From positions 8,060,001-8,124,000 of the forward strand of contig NC_088117.1 of NCBI RefSeq assembly GCF_036370855.1: DNA of 64,000 nucleotides, given 5' to 3'. The DNA is from Dromaius novaehollandiae. Lineage: Eukaryota > Chordata > Aves > Casuariiformes > Dromaiidae. This document shows positions 34,001-42,300 of the stretch, piece by piece (the stretch's first letter is position 1; each line of letters opens with the position of its first letter). The translations under genes were made by a program, and so were the position numbers. The notes under the pieces were generated by a model. The model had not been told where the DNA came from. It saw only the letters and a list, made by a program, of their open reading frames with translations, and made no database searches.

Positions 34001-35707
34001 TCAATAGCTCTGGGCTTACAGCCATGGCAGAGGTGTGGACACTGGGAAGTCATCCCATCAGTTTGTGGGAGCAAGGAGGGGCTTTTTCTTTAGTATCCGC
34101 CTGGTGTGTGAAGCTACAGCAGCTGTTCTGAGACAAGCCAGAACATCTCTGGACAAGCGAGACCCCAATTTATGTCCCGGAAGTAGGTGGCACTCTGGGC
34201 TGTCATCACATGGGATGAGCCATAGGGAGCACTTCTGGAGACGATGGGGAATTCGGTCCTTTTTCTCAGACTGTCAGCAGAGGTGGCCAGAGGGTGTCAG
34301 ATGGGGACAACTCTCTAGCAGGATCTGGACCGTAACCCAGCATCACTGTAGACAGATTAGCTGGAGTTTGGGGACAAAGGGTGGTATCTTACTGCTCTCA
34401 TCCCCTGTGCACATGTGATTGCTATCACAAGCTGGGACTTTGGGGAATTCTAGGTAGTCAAATAAAATAAAAAATAGATAGGTGTCTCCAAAGTAGGGCA
34501 ACAACAGAATGAGCACGCACAAAGAATATCACACCCTCCTCGGTGTCTGTCTAATTTGGTTAAACCAGAAGGCAGACATGAGTAGTCTTTGACATAGCTA
34601 CGATCTATCTCGTATCATGATTCCAAGCAGTTTCAGATTGACCCTGGAGTAACAGGGAAGATCCCAAATCAAATTAATTGAAAATAGTGCACGTTAAAAT
34701 GTGGGATAGGCTTGTGCCTTTTTCTTTCCTATGTCCTCCGCTTGTTTTGAAGTCAAACTCAAGTGTTCGGTGGGAGGAGGGACAGTGACCACAGCTGAAC
34801 GGAGGAGGCAGAGGGGGAACGAACACCAGCCGAGCGCGGGGCGTGCAGCCATCTCCAGCTCGCAGGCTGGCACTGCTCCCACGCCGTGCGCCAGCTAACC
34901 AGGCCGCTGACCTTCTCCAGTGCCCGCAGAGCTGGGGGGAGATCCACCTGCAGCCTGGGGCCGGAGGAATTTCAGAGCAGTATCCGATTCCCAGCATGGC
35001 CACAAACATTTAGTGTCGGATGATAGGGATCTGTCTGTCTCTCTCTCTTTTTTTTTCACTTTGAAGCTGGACACCCCTCGAACCAGAGCCAACCAGCCCT
35101 GCCTGTCTCCCGAAATGTCTCCTGGGGAGCAAATCCATCACGTAGCGGCTGTTGTCCCACACGGTCTCCCTGCCCCGGGATCTGTCGCTGTTTGCAATAA
35201 GCAGTTGCTAAGCCCGGGCGCGGGCTGGCAGCTCCGCGGGATGCGTTCGCAGGCCAAGGCTGCGGCACCGACTGCGCCTCTCGGGCTCCCCTCACCCCTG
35301 GCCGGCCATGGAGAGCGTCCAGCCTCCCCGCTGCCCGTCGGCCCGCGCGGCTCCCCGACAGCTCTGCTGCGCGCTCGGCCAGCGGCTCTGCCGCGACGCA
35401 CGCCGAGAAACCGAGCCCGCTGCGGGCGCTGCTGTCAGCCGCGTCCCTGCCTGTCACCCGCTGACAACCCTCGGGAAGCGCCTCTGACCCGGCCGAGGGA
35501 AGAGGGCCCAGCGCCCGGGTCAGGGAGAGGCGCCCGGCCCCAGGGCCCGGCTGCGGCCCGCAGGGAGCCCCCGGGGCGGGCGGCGGGGCCCGGCCGCCGC
35601 CTCCCGCCCTGCCCGCGGGGCCCGCTCGAGGCGCTGCGCCACCCGCCGCCCCGCCCTCAGGGCCCGGCTCTCGCACTTACCGCAGCCCTCGCCACGAAGG
35701 CCAGCAT
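21854..35707 (-). CDS. CRAT: Carnitine O-acetyltransferase (14 coding exons, 626 aa)
   Basis: The enzyme transfers acetyl and other short acyl groups between CoA and carnitine. It buffers acetyl-CoA in the mitochondrial matrix and in peroxisomes. In gene order the CDS joins 35707-35681, 32218-31955, 31471-31353, 29075-29022, 28275-28110, 27535-27361, 26861-26683, 25636-25536, 25085-24966, 24462-24340, 23977-23842, 23374-23312, 22779-22642 and 22069-21854. All introns are GT-AG and the frame is intact (1881 nt with stop). The 626 aa equal the mammalian length. Visible residues are catalytic H343 in YEHAPSEG, CoA-binding K419 and K423, carnitine-pocket Y452, T465 and R518, the STS motif 552-554, and M564, which limits acyl length. 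The N-terminus MLAFVARAAARPYG fits a mitochondrial signal. The C-terminus is SKL, a canonical peroxisomal PTS1 (mammals have AKL). Confidence 0.98.
22642..22779 (-). CDS. CRAT: CRAT coding exon 13
   Basis: Encodes residues 510-555 with carnitine-carboxylate-binding R518 (IDRHLLGLKL) and the STS motif (NLSTSQ). Confidence 0.97.
23312..23374 (-). CDS. CRAT: CRAT coding exon 12
   Basis: Encodes residues 489-509, a charged helical stretch containing LLRRATQAHREYADM, which parallels mammalian LLRKAVQAHRGYTD. Confidence 0.94.
23842..23977 (-). CDS. CRAT: CRAT coding exon 11
   Basis: Encodes the end of R443 to S488, with Y452 and T465 in ATYESASLRMF and RLGRTDTIR, the carnitine-binding wall. The donor is gtgagg. 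Confidence 0.97.
24340..24462 (-). CDS. CRAT: CRAT coding exon 10
   Basis: Encodes residues 402-442 with K419 and K423 (FGKNFPKSEK), which contact the CoA 3'-phosphate in the mouse enzyme. Confidence 0.97.
24966..25085 (-). CDS. CRAT: CRAT coding exon 9
   Basis: Encodes residues 362-401, including PLPMPKKLRFNITPEI, the linker strand between the two halves of the acyltransferase fold. Confidence 0.97.
25536..25636 (-). CDS. CRAT: CRAT coding exon 8 (catalytic histidine)
   Basis: Encodes residues 329-361. GLVYEHAPSEGP places the general-base histidine at 343, as in mammals. Confidence 0.98.
26683..26861 (-). CDS. CRAT: CRAT coding exon 7
   Basis: Encodes residues 269-328, including KSIFTVCLDAPMPRVSED and the HGGGSRWNSGNRWFDKTLQ signature region of the carnitine acyltransferase family. 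Confidence 0.98.
27361..27535 (-). CDS. CRAT: CRAT coding exon 6
   Basis: Encodes residues 211-268, with FFELDVYNSDGSPL and the conserved GILTTNHRNSWAKAYNNL. The donor gtctgt is weak but required by the frame and the homology. Confidence 0.96.
28110..28275 (-). CDS. CRAT: CRAT coding exon 5
   Basis: Encodes residues 155-210, with LPVEYMGGKPLCMNQYYQIL and RIPGPKRD, both family hallmarks. The donor is gtacag. Confidence 0.97.
29022..29075 (-). CDS. CRAT: CRAT coding exon 4
   Basis: A 54-nt exon encoding FAAKLIEGVLDFKTMID. It carries M152, the first methionine after the initiator. Confidence 0.96.
31353..31471 (-). CDS. CRAT: CRAT coding exon 3
   Basis: Encodes residues 98-136, with LSDWWLKTAYLEYR and SSPGVVLPKQDF of the N-terminal domain. 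Confidence 0.97.
31955..32218 (-). CDS. CRAT: CRAT coding exon 2
   Basis: Encodes residues 10-97. It starts with the rest of the targeting region (ARPYGLLKPTALGK) and continues into LPVPPLQQTLDRYLQALQPI and GGVGERLQKGLERRAKKTEN. It contains no methionine. Confidence 0.97.
32219..35680 (-). other. CRAT: CRAT intron 1
   Basis: A 3.5-kb intron. Its 35.1-35.7 kb end is part of the CpG-rich promoter block. The rest is mixed composition. One short frame at 33648-33677 could be an alternative first exon and is described separately. Confidence 0.8.
33648..33677 (-). other. Speculative alternative first coding exon of CRAT
   Basis: On the CRAT strand an ATG at 33677 opens the ten codons MDRKQEQTEK, followed at once by GTACAG. 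This is the same donor hexamer as at CRAT exon 5. The phase (0) allows direct in-frame splicing to exon 2. The peptide is hydrophilic and would not be a mitochondrial signal, so the enzyme would be steered by its SKL end. A chance ATG plus donor is quite possible and nothing in the sequence proves transcription. Confidence 0.12.
35681..35707 (-). CDS. CRAT: CRAT coding exon 1
   Basis: Nine codons, MLAFVARAA, followed by donor gtaagt. It matches the mammalian MLAFAAR start. G at -3 gives a fair initiation context. The exon lies inside the shared CpG-rich promoter. Confidence 0.93.
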
Positions 35708-35832
35708 GGCTCCGCGCCCGCCCGCCGCCCTGCCCGCCCCGGCCTCGGCTACCGCCCGCCGCAAGGACACCGGCGACACCGGGCGCCGCCACCCCGCCGC
35801 CCCGCTCGGCCGCCAGGGGGCGGGGCCGCCCC

Positions 35833-35876
35833 GCCGCCATCTTGGAGCGGGGCGAAGCGCGCGCCGCCATCTTCAG
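35833..35876 (-). promoter_or_regulatory. CRAT: Two YY1-like motifs on the CRAT side
   Basis: GCCGCCATCTT occurs twice on the + strand (about 35833 and 35863), reading AAGATGGCGGC along CRAT transcription. This is the core YY1 consensus, usually found just downstream of the start site, so CRAT transcription may begin near 35.88 kb. Confidence 0.6.
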
Positions 35877-36068
35877 GAAGGGCAAGGCGCCGCGGGCGGG
35901 GGGGTGCGCTGCTGCCGGTGTGGGAGCTGGGAGCGGGGGTGAGGCTCCCCTGTCAGCCGCCGGTTCCCGTGGTCAGGGCAGGGGAGCGGGTGGGCTCGTC
36001 CTGCCCGTTGAGGCGCTCCTCCTCTCCCGTCCGCGCACATCCCCTCTTCACGGCGCCTGGCGCTGTAG

Positions 36069-36240
36069 CGCCCCGCACAAACATGGCCGGCTGCGGCCCT
36101 GTGTGGTCATAGGAGGCTGTGCCCCGCACAAGCATGGCGGCGTGGGCGAGGACGGTGGCTCGGAGGGGCCGGGCTGCCCGCTGACGGCCCCGGCAGCCGC
36201 AGGGCCGGGCGGCTTGCCCTGCTCAAAGATGGCCGGCGGC
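36069..36240 (+). promoter_or_regulatory. PTPA: YY1-like motifs on the PTPA side
   Basis: ACATGGCCGGC (near 36081), GCATGGCGGC (near 36132) and AAGATGGCCGGC (near 36226) point along PTPA. The first two sit in a short imperfect duplication headed by CCCCGCACAA, about 51 bp apart. Confidence 0.5.
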
Positions 36241-36301
36241 GGCCTCGGCGTGTCAGGAGGCGAGAGGTGAAAGGTGACAGCGGCGGGTGGCCTGGCTCCA
36301 G

Positions 36302-36313
36302 GAAGATGGCAGA
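36302..36313 (+). promoter_or_regulatory. PTPA: TISU/YY1-like element over the PTPA start codon
   Basis: GAAGATGGCAGA matches 10 of 12 positions of the TISU consensus SAASATGGCGGC with its ATG as the start codon. The resemblance is shared with the DOLPP1 start. Confidence 0.45.
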
Positions 36314-36330
36314 GAGCGAGCGGCAGGCAG
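36306..36330 (+). CDS. PTPA: PTPA coding exon 1
   Basis: Encodes MAESERQA and one base of Gly9, with donor gtgagg. It parallels human MAEGERQ. Confidence 0.93.
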
Positions 36331-39300
36331 GTGAGGGGCAGCCGGTCCCCCCTCCCCTCCCCCTGCAGCTGAGGCGGGGGGCGGCTGTGGGGCCCTCTGG
36401 GATGGGGACCTTTGGGGGATGTCTGGAAGTTTGGGGTGCCCGGCCCCTATAGCCTATGGGGGGCGGGGGGGCCGGGCCCCATAGGGAATGGGGAAGCTCG
36501 GGGGCAGGGGGTGCGTGGACCCCATAGGGCATGGGGGGGGTTGGGGTCAGGGGGTGTCTGGCACCCACAGGTTATGGGGGGGGATTGGGGTCAGGGATGT
36601 GTGGGCCCCATAGGGTATGGGGGGGGCTTGGGGTCGGGGGCTGTGGGCCCCATAGGGTATGGGGGGGATTGGGGTCGGGGGTGTGTGGGCCCCATAGGGT
36701 ATGGGGGGGATTGGGGTCGGGGGTGTGTGGGCCCCATAACACAGCCCAGACCGTGGTGGCGATGGAGTAGGAAAGGGTTGCTTGCTGCTGAGGTGAGGAG
36801 AGGGCCCCACAGCTTGTGGGGTTTCCTGCCCCATGGGCTGGGCTGAGGCACTTTATAGCGGGGGGAGCCCTAGAAACTCCCCAAAAGCGTAGCTGCCCCC
36901 CTGCCTTGCCCTGGGCTGATGCTTCTTGAGCAATAAACTGAACACAGGCCTTGCGATGGTGCTGCTGTAATATATTATCTCCCCATAGAGAGGGAGGGTC
37001 GGGCTGGTGCCCTCCGTGGGGCCTGCGCCCTGAGGCAGGGAACAGGAGGAGGGGAGGTGGCAAGGCCTGTGGTGTCGCGGGGGCTGCGTGGCTGCCTCGC
37101 GCCTCCCCCAGGCACAGCGTTCGGGATGTAGGCTACTAGAGCAGCTGGAGTCTGGGCTCCCTGTCGGATGTAGTCCATCTTTTGTGCCTCAGTTTCCTGT
37201 TGATGAACTAGGGGTAGATTTATGCATCTCCTGGGAGTGCTGGGGAGCTTCAGAGATGTGCCATATAAGTGAAAGGGTGTGCATAGAGCTTCGAGCAAAT
37301 GTCCACAAGCAATTGAAAAGGAGCAGTTTTCGTTATTGCGTTCCTCCCCACTGATTTATGCTGCCTTGCGCCTGGCCACTGAAGGGTTCTCAGTGATGAT
37401 GTTGTACCTTCAGCTCTTATAACGGTCTGATACAAGGAGCAGACATAGAGCAAAAATCCAGCAACTTTCCCTTCGCTATGCTGAAATGGGCAGTATTTGC
37501 TCTTGTGGCAAGTCTGTCTGTCAGCTGAATTTGGTGTTTTGGGGTTTTTTTCCCCTATGCAGATAAGACTGGAAGTGCCTCCTTTGTTAAAGTTGTGTCT
37601 CATCATAAAAATAACCTTTTCTGCTCCTGTTTCCATCACGTCATTGTTCTTAGACTTTTACTTATGTATGTATTTTATAATTATATAGACCTCACTGGTT
37701 TTTTTCTTAAAAATATCTCTGGTCTCTTCCCCAAGAAGTGCACAAAGTGTGCATAAGAAATGATGGTGATGGTTAAGAAACAAATGCAAAGAGATGAAAA
37801 AAGTTCTTTGATGAGACAGACAGCTGGGTCCCTGTGATCCAGGACACCGCATTGGCCATGCGTCCGGTCTTTACATATGATCTGTATTAACGGACAAGTC
37901 AGTGTTAGCCTTTTTGTGTACCACTGCTCTGGAGTTTTTTATTGTATTCGTGTCATAAACTATTTTAAAAAAACAGCTCCATGATTATGATGCTAGTTAT
38001 TGTAAGGAGTTTGTTGCATTTTCAGAAGAGAGGCACACGTCTTTCATTTAAATTCCTCGCACGTTGTTCCTCTCATCTTTGTATCTGGGGCTTTAACTTA
38101 TGGACAAGAATGAACCAAATGCCTTAACATCCTGGGCAGGTGATGAGACTACGTTAGTTTTGAGGATGTGGAGCTTGAGAGGCAGGAAGTTAAATGACTT
38201 TCTAAGATTATGCGGTGAGTCTGTAGCAGAGTTCTCATTGATCTGCTTGTTAGACAGCACTGATCTGCTGGACGAAAGGGAAAGAGCCACTGACATTTCT
38301 GCGTAGCATTTTCTGTGTAAATACAACTTACAGTATTTTAAGGAGTTCAGATTTGCTGGCATGTGTTATGGAGCCAGTGCCTGAACTTGCTGTAGTGTGC
38401 AAAGTCACTAAAGTGTTTCCAGGGTGGCTGATGCTGAAAAAAACAGCTTCAGATTTTCTAGAATTAAAATGAAGAACTGGGTGACTCTGATAGAATTCAT
38501 AAATTCACATTAACAGCCAGTTTCCTTAACTATGGCTTGCTGCCCTGCCTCTTGCTGTTCAAGTTTTGCTTATAAAACCGTGATGCAAATTGTGTCTAAC
38601 CTTGTGGAGCGTTCCTGGCTCTGCAGTGTCCTGGTGCAGGACTGCCGGCTGAGAGCAGAGCCAGCGCTCTCCTTCGCTGCGGAGAGCCGGGGAAGGAGTG
38701 ACCCTTCAGGCAGGGTTGAGTCCTTGGTTTGGATGCCCGGGGGAAGAGCTGATCTAATGCATTAACAATGTATGTTCACATTAAATATTACATCCTGGGC
38801 TCTTGTAGAGCTTTAAAATGAAATGGCCTTCATAGCTTTCCCTTGGAAGATGCTATGTCCCAGCTTCCTCGAAGCCCCCGCGCTACCTGGGCTGGGGGTC
38901 ACGGTTCTGGATTGCGCTGGGCTGAGTGCCATCTATTGAGTTGTTCCAGCTTTGTCTTTGCAAGAGTTGTGCTTTTTAGGGGACTGCAGTTCTGCCTTAA
39001 AGCCCCCAAACCAAAGTACAGGTAGTTTGTAAGGAGAGTTCAGTGCTTCTCCGTGACCTGAGGCTTGTCTTCACTGGATAGAAATAAATTATCTAGCTGG
39101 ACCTTGACTTTGTTCGCTCCTGCAACAACCTCTCTATTTTAATGGGAAATGCACCTTTAGCAGTGAAAACAAAGCATAGTGCAACTTTCTGAAGCCTCGC
39201 CATGTCCTTGGGGTATGTTACCCAGGGATTGAGAGATTATTCCTGGGTGAGTGGGACTTGGTGGGTCAGTGCAAGTTGGGACAGATTTGTTCACTCTCTG

Positions 39301-42300
39301 TCTCCTGAGAAATGCATGTTGACTTCTAAGGAAGGGCTCACATTAGAGGGTTTCTTCTTCTCCACTGATTCTTTTTTACCTCTCTCTTTTGTATGTCCCA
39401 GGCACCTCTGAGGAGGTGGCTCCTCCCCTCCAGCAGAGCTTCATGATCCCCAAAAAGGAGATAAACATGGTTTCTGACATGGCCAAGTGGAAGCGCTCTC
39501 AGGTATGGCTCTGGGCTCAGGGAAAATGGGTAAGTGCTTATTGCAGTCCAGTGGCAGCCAGGTCTGGCCTGGGAACAGCCACTAGGTAGAAGGGATTTGG
39601 GCAAGTAATGGCAAACTAATTGCTTTGTGTTTTCAAGGAGAAGAGCCACTGGCTGTTTGTAGGAAGATAACTTGACAATGAAGTGCAGAATCTGATAAGG
39701 GAGGGAGCCAGGGAGAGCCCAAAGGCTTGAGGGTGACTAGAAAATCATCCCTGTTCTATTCCAACAGGCTAGTCTAGAAACTGGTAATTATTTTATCCTG
39801 CCTAGCCTGTACATCATGTCAAAACTGGATTTACACAGCGTTGTTTGAACTCAGCTTGAACATGGTCCAGCTGTGTGGCCCTCTAGTAGCAGCAGGCCGG
39901 GCTGGTTCCTGGGGCCTTCCCCACCTTATTGTATTGGAAAGGGCTCTGAGACCTTCAGTTTCCTGGATAATAGTTATTTATTGTATATGTGGAGCTGTCA
40001 GAACAGACAGGTTCTCTGCCCTCTGCCTTTGAGGAATCAAGGTGATGACACAAACTTGTTCCTCCTGTTGGCCCCACCTTTTAGGAACAAGTTCTTGCAT
40101 AATGACTGATCTGTGGTGACTTAAAAGAAGCTTAAATTATAGCAAGGTCTCGCGAAAACTCCTGGCTGCAGCTTCCTTTGTGAAATCTCCTGGGCTTAAG
40201 GTCTCCCTCCTGATCAGGGTTTCTGTGCAAGAGAGTCCCAAAAAGGGAGAGATGACAGCATGCTAGTCAGGGGGATTTTAAGACTTAGAGTTGGTGAGCT
40301 GCTGTGGATATGATGCTTCAAAAGCAGCAAATTTAAAGAGGAGAGCAGAGAGGAATGTGTGCTGTCTCCCATTTCTCCGTTGCGTATGCACATGGGAGAA
40401 AAGTTGAAGGAAGAAGTGGGAGATAATGGCACAGGTCTGGGAGAAGCAGTGCAGAGCAGGGTGTCCAGATAGGACTGAGACTCTGCAGAACCTGGGAGTT
40501 TGAATTTGACCTGATAAGAGGGAGGCAGCTGGGGGAGGACATCAGGGGAAGCGTGAGCTTTCTTAAGATTCTTCTCTCTGTAGTTTCTCCACTAATGCAG
40601 GGTTCTTAGTGCAATCACCATCGTCTTGGAGTACTACAAAAAATAGCAGTAACTTCACAGCAAGCCCTGCATCCTGGGTTTCCTCAGGGAATCAGTGTTT
40701 TGGGAAGGGTTCCCTCTGTATGGAAGTGCTCCCATGGTGTACTGCTTGTCCAAGCAAACTCTGTGTGTTCAGTAATGCCCTGCTCTCTTCGGTGTGCTTG
40801 CAGGCATATGCAGATTACATGGGCTTCATCCTCACCCTGAATGAAGGTGTCAGGGGCAAGAAGCTGACCTGCGAATACAAAGTCTCAGAGGTAGGAGAAG
40901 GTTGGATCGTCTTGTTTCTCCTTTTTTACTGCTTTTTCTGGACTCTACAGTGAATGTTTTCTAGGTGAGGAATGAATTGGCAGCTCATCTGGGGGCCAGG
41001 GAGACTAAATGCATTTGGGCTGAGCTTGGAGATGCGAGCCTCAGCCCACGATGCTTCCTCCAGGATGCAGAGGCTCTGTGCTTGCCTGCTGGATGGAAAA
41101 TCAAGCAAGTTGCAAGTGGACAGAAGCTGAGGGTGAGGAGGAGGATGCAGAAAGAATATGTTTTGTCCCTGCTCTCACAGTTTGGCTTTGACCAGTGATG
41201 CCTTTTGAAGATGCAGCCAACCAGCTGCAGCCAAATGACTGAGACCTCTGTAGTATTCCTGCTTCTCCCACTGCCTTTCTGTGTGACCTTGTCCAAGTCA
41301 CTTACCTCCCTCTGCTTGGGCTTCCTCATTGCTCAGACTGCACTAATGGTGCTGATCTCCTGGGCTCGTGCTTTAGTTGACTTGCGCTGAGGTCTGACTT
41401 GACAGCGTCAGTGGGTGCAAGCTTGAGGCAAGTCCGTGCTTGGGCCTGCCTTGCCAAGCGTACTCAGAATTACAGAGGTCTGAGGAGTGCGAAGGTGAAG
41501 CGAGTCAGGGCGGTAAGTTTAGCCTATGGGGTGGGATCGCTTGTTCCAGGGCGTTTATCAGAAATGGTCTTTTTTTCCCTTGCACCAGTGTGACTGTCAC
41601 GTGGCCCTGTCTGGTGCCATGGCTGGTTTTAATGCCCGTTCACCTTACCAGGCCTTAGTCAAAGGAGGCAGAGCCTCGTCAGCATGGCAGGATCGTTTGG
41701 AGCCAGAGCTGGGATGCAGAGTGAAGTCAGAGGGGAAGAGCAGCCTTCCTCACTGGCATTATTGCCTGGCCTTAGCTGTGTTTTCTTCTTGAGGTCCTCC
41801 TGAGTGTTGCAGTGATCTGCAGTGGACGTGCCGGCTGCCAGCTTTGCTTCCATGTTGCACGCTGAATTGTTCAGCCTTGTTCTGCGTTGCAACAAGGAGA
41901 TTCTTGGGTGTCTCTTTACTCTTCAAACTTATCGCTGTTGTGCAGGAAAGCTGGGAATGGTCTGTTTAGAGATGACTTGGACAGAATGGGAGGCAGATTG
42001 GGCTCTGCTTGTTTACAGCTTCATTCTACAGTGGAAAGGCAGCCTACAGTGATCTTTAACCTAGTCATTTATGTTTGAAACAGGCATGTTAAGTCCAACC
42101 TTCCCTTCAAGGAGCAAGTGTGTGAATGAGAAAGTTACTTGTAGCTCACAGGGGGGATCAGGGATAATGAATCCCTTTCCAACAGGGGAATTTGTTCCTT
42201 CAATCCACTAGAATTTGCCGGTCTGAGGTGTTTCCTTCAAATGCCACTCTTCTTTCAACTGTTTGTATTTCATCTTTGAGTTTTGTTTTTGTCATTATCT

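Larger units (their letters stand above)
35100..36420. promoter_or_regulatory. Bidirectional CpG-rich promoter of CRAT and PTPA
   Basis: A dense CpG block covers the 598 bp between the two divergent start codons and extends into both first introns. It has GC boxes and no TATA box. YY1-like AAGATGGC motifs occur on both sides, and a CTCF/SP1-like CGCCAGGGGGCGGGGC lies near 35811. Head-to-head spacing under 1 kb is typical of shared promoters. Confidence 0.85.
36331..39401 (+). other. PTPA: PTPA intron 1
   Basis: Starts GC-rich, holds the 36444-36740 minisatellite and two MIR-like relics, and becomes AT-rich. No other exon was recognised. Confidence 0.8.

Noticed and set aside
34920-35942. 340-codon + strand open frame across the CRAT promoter
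   Set aside because: It overlaps CRAT exon 1 and the CpG-rich promoter on the opposite strand, is Pro/Ala/Arg-rich as expected from GC bias, and resembles no protein I know.
36412-37063. Long glycine-rich and proline-rich frames on both strands
   Set aside because: They are translations of the 42-bp minisatellite, whose unit happens to be divisible by three in most copies.
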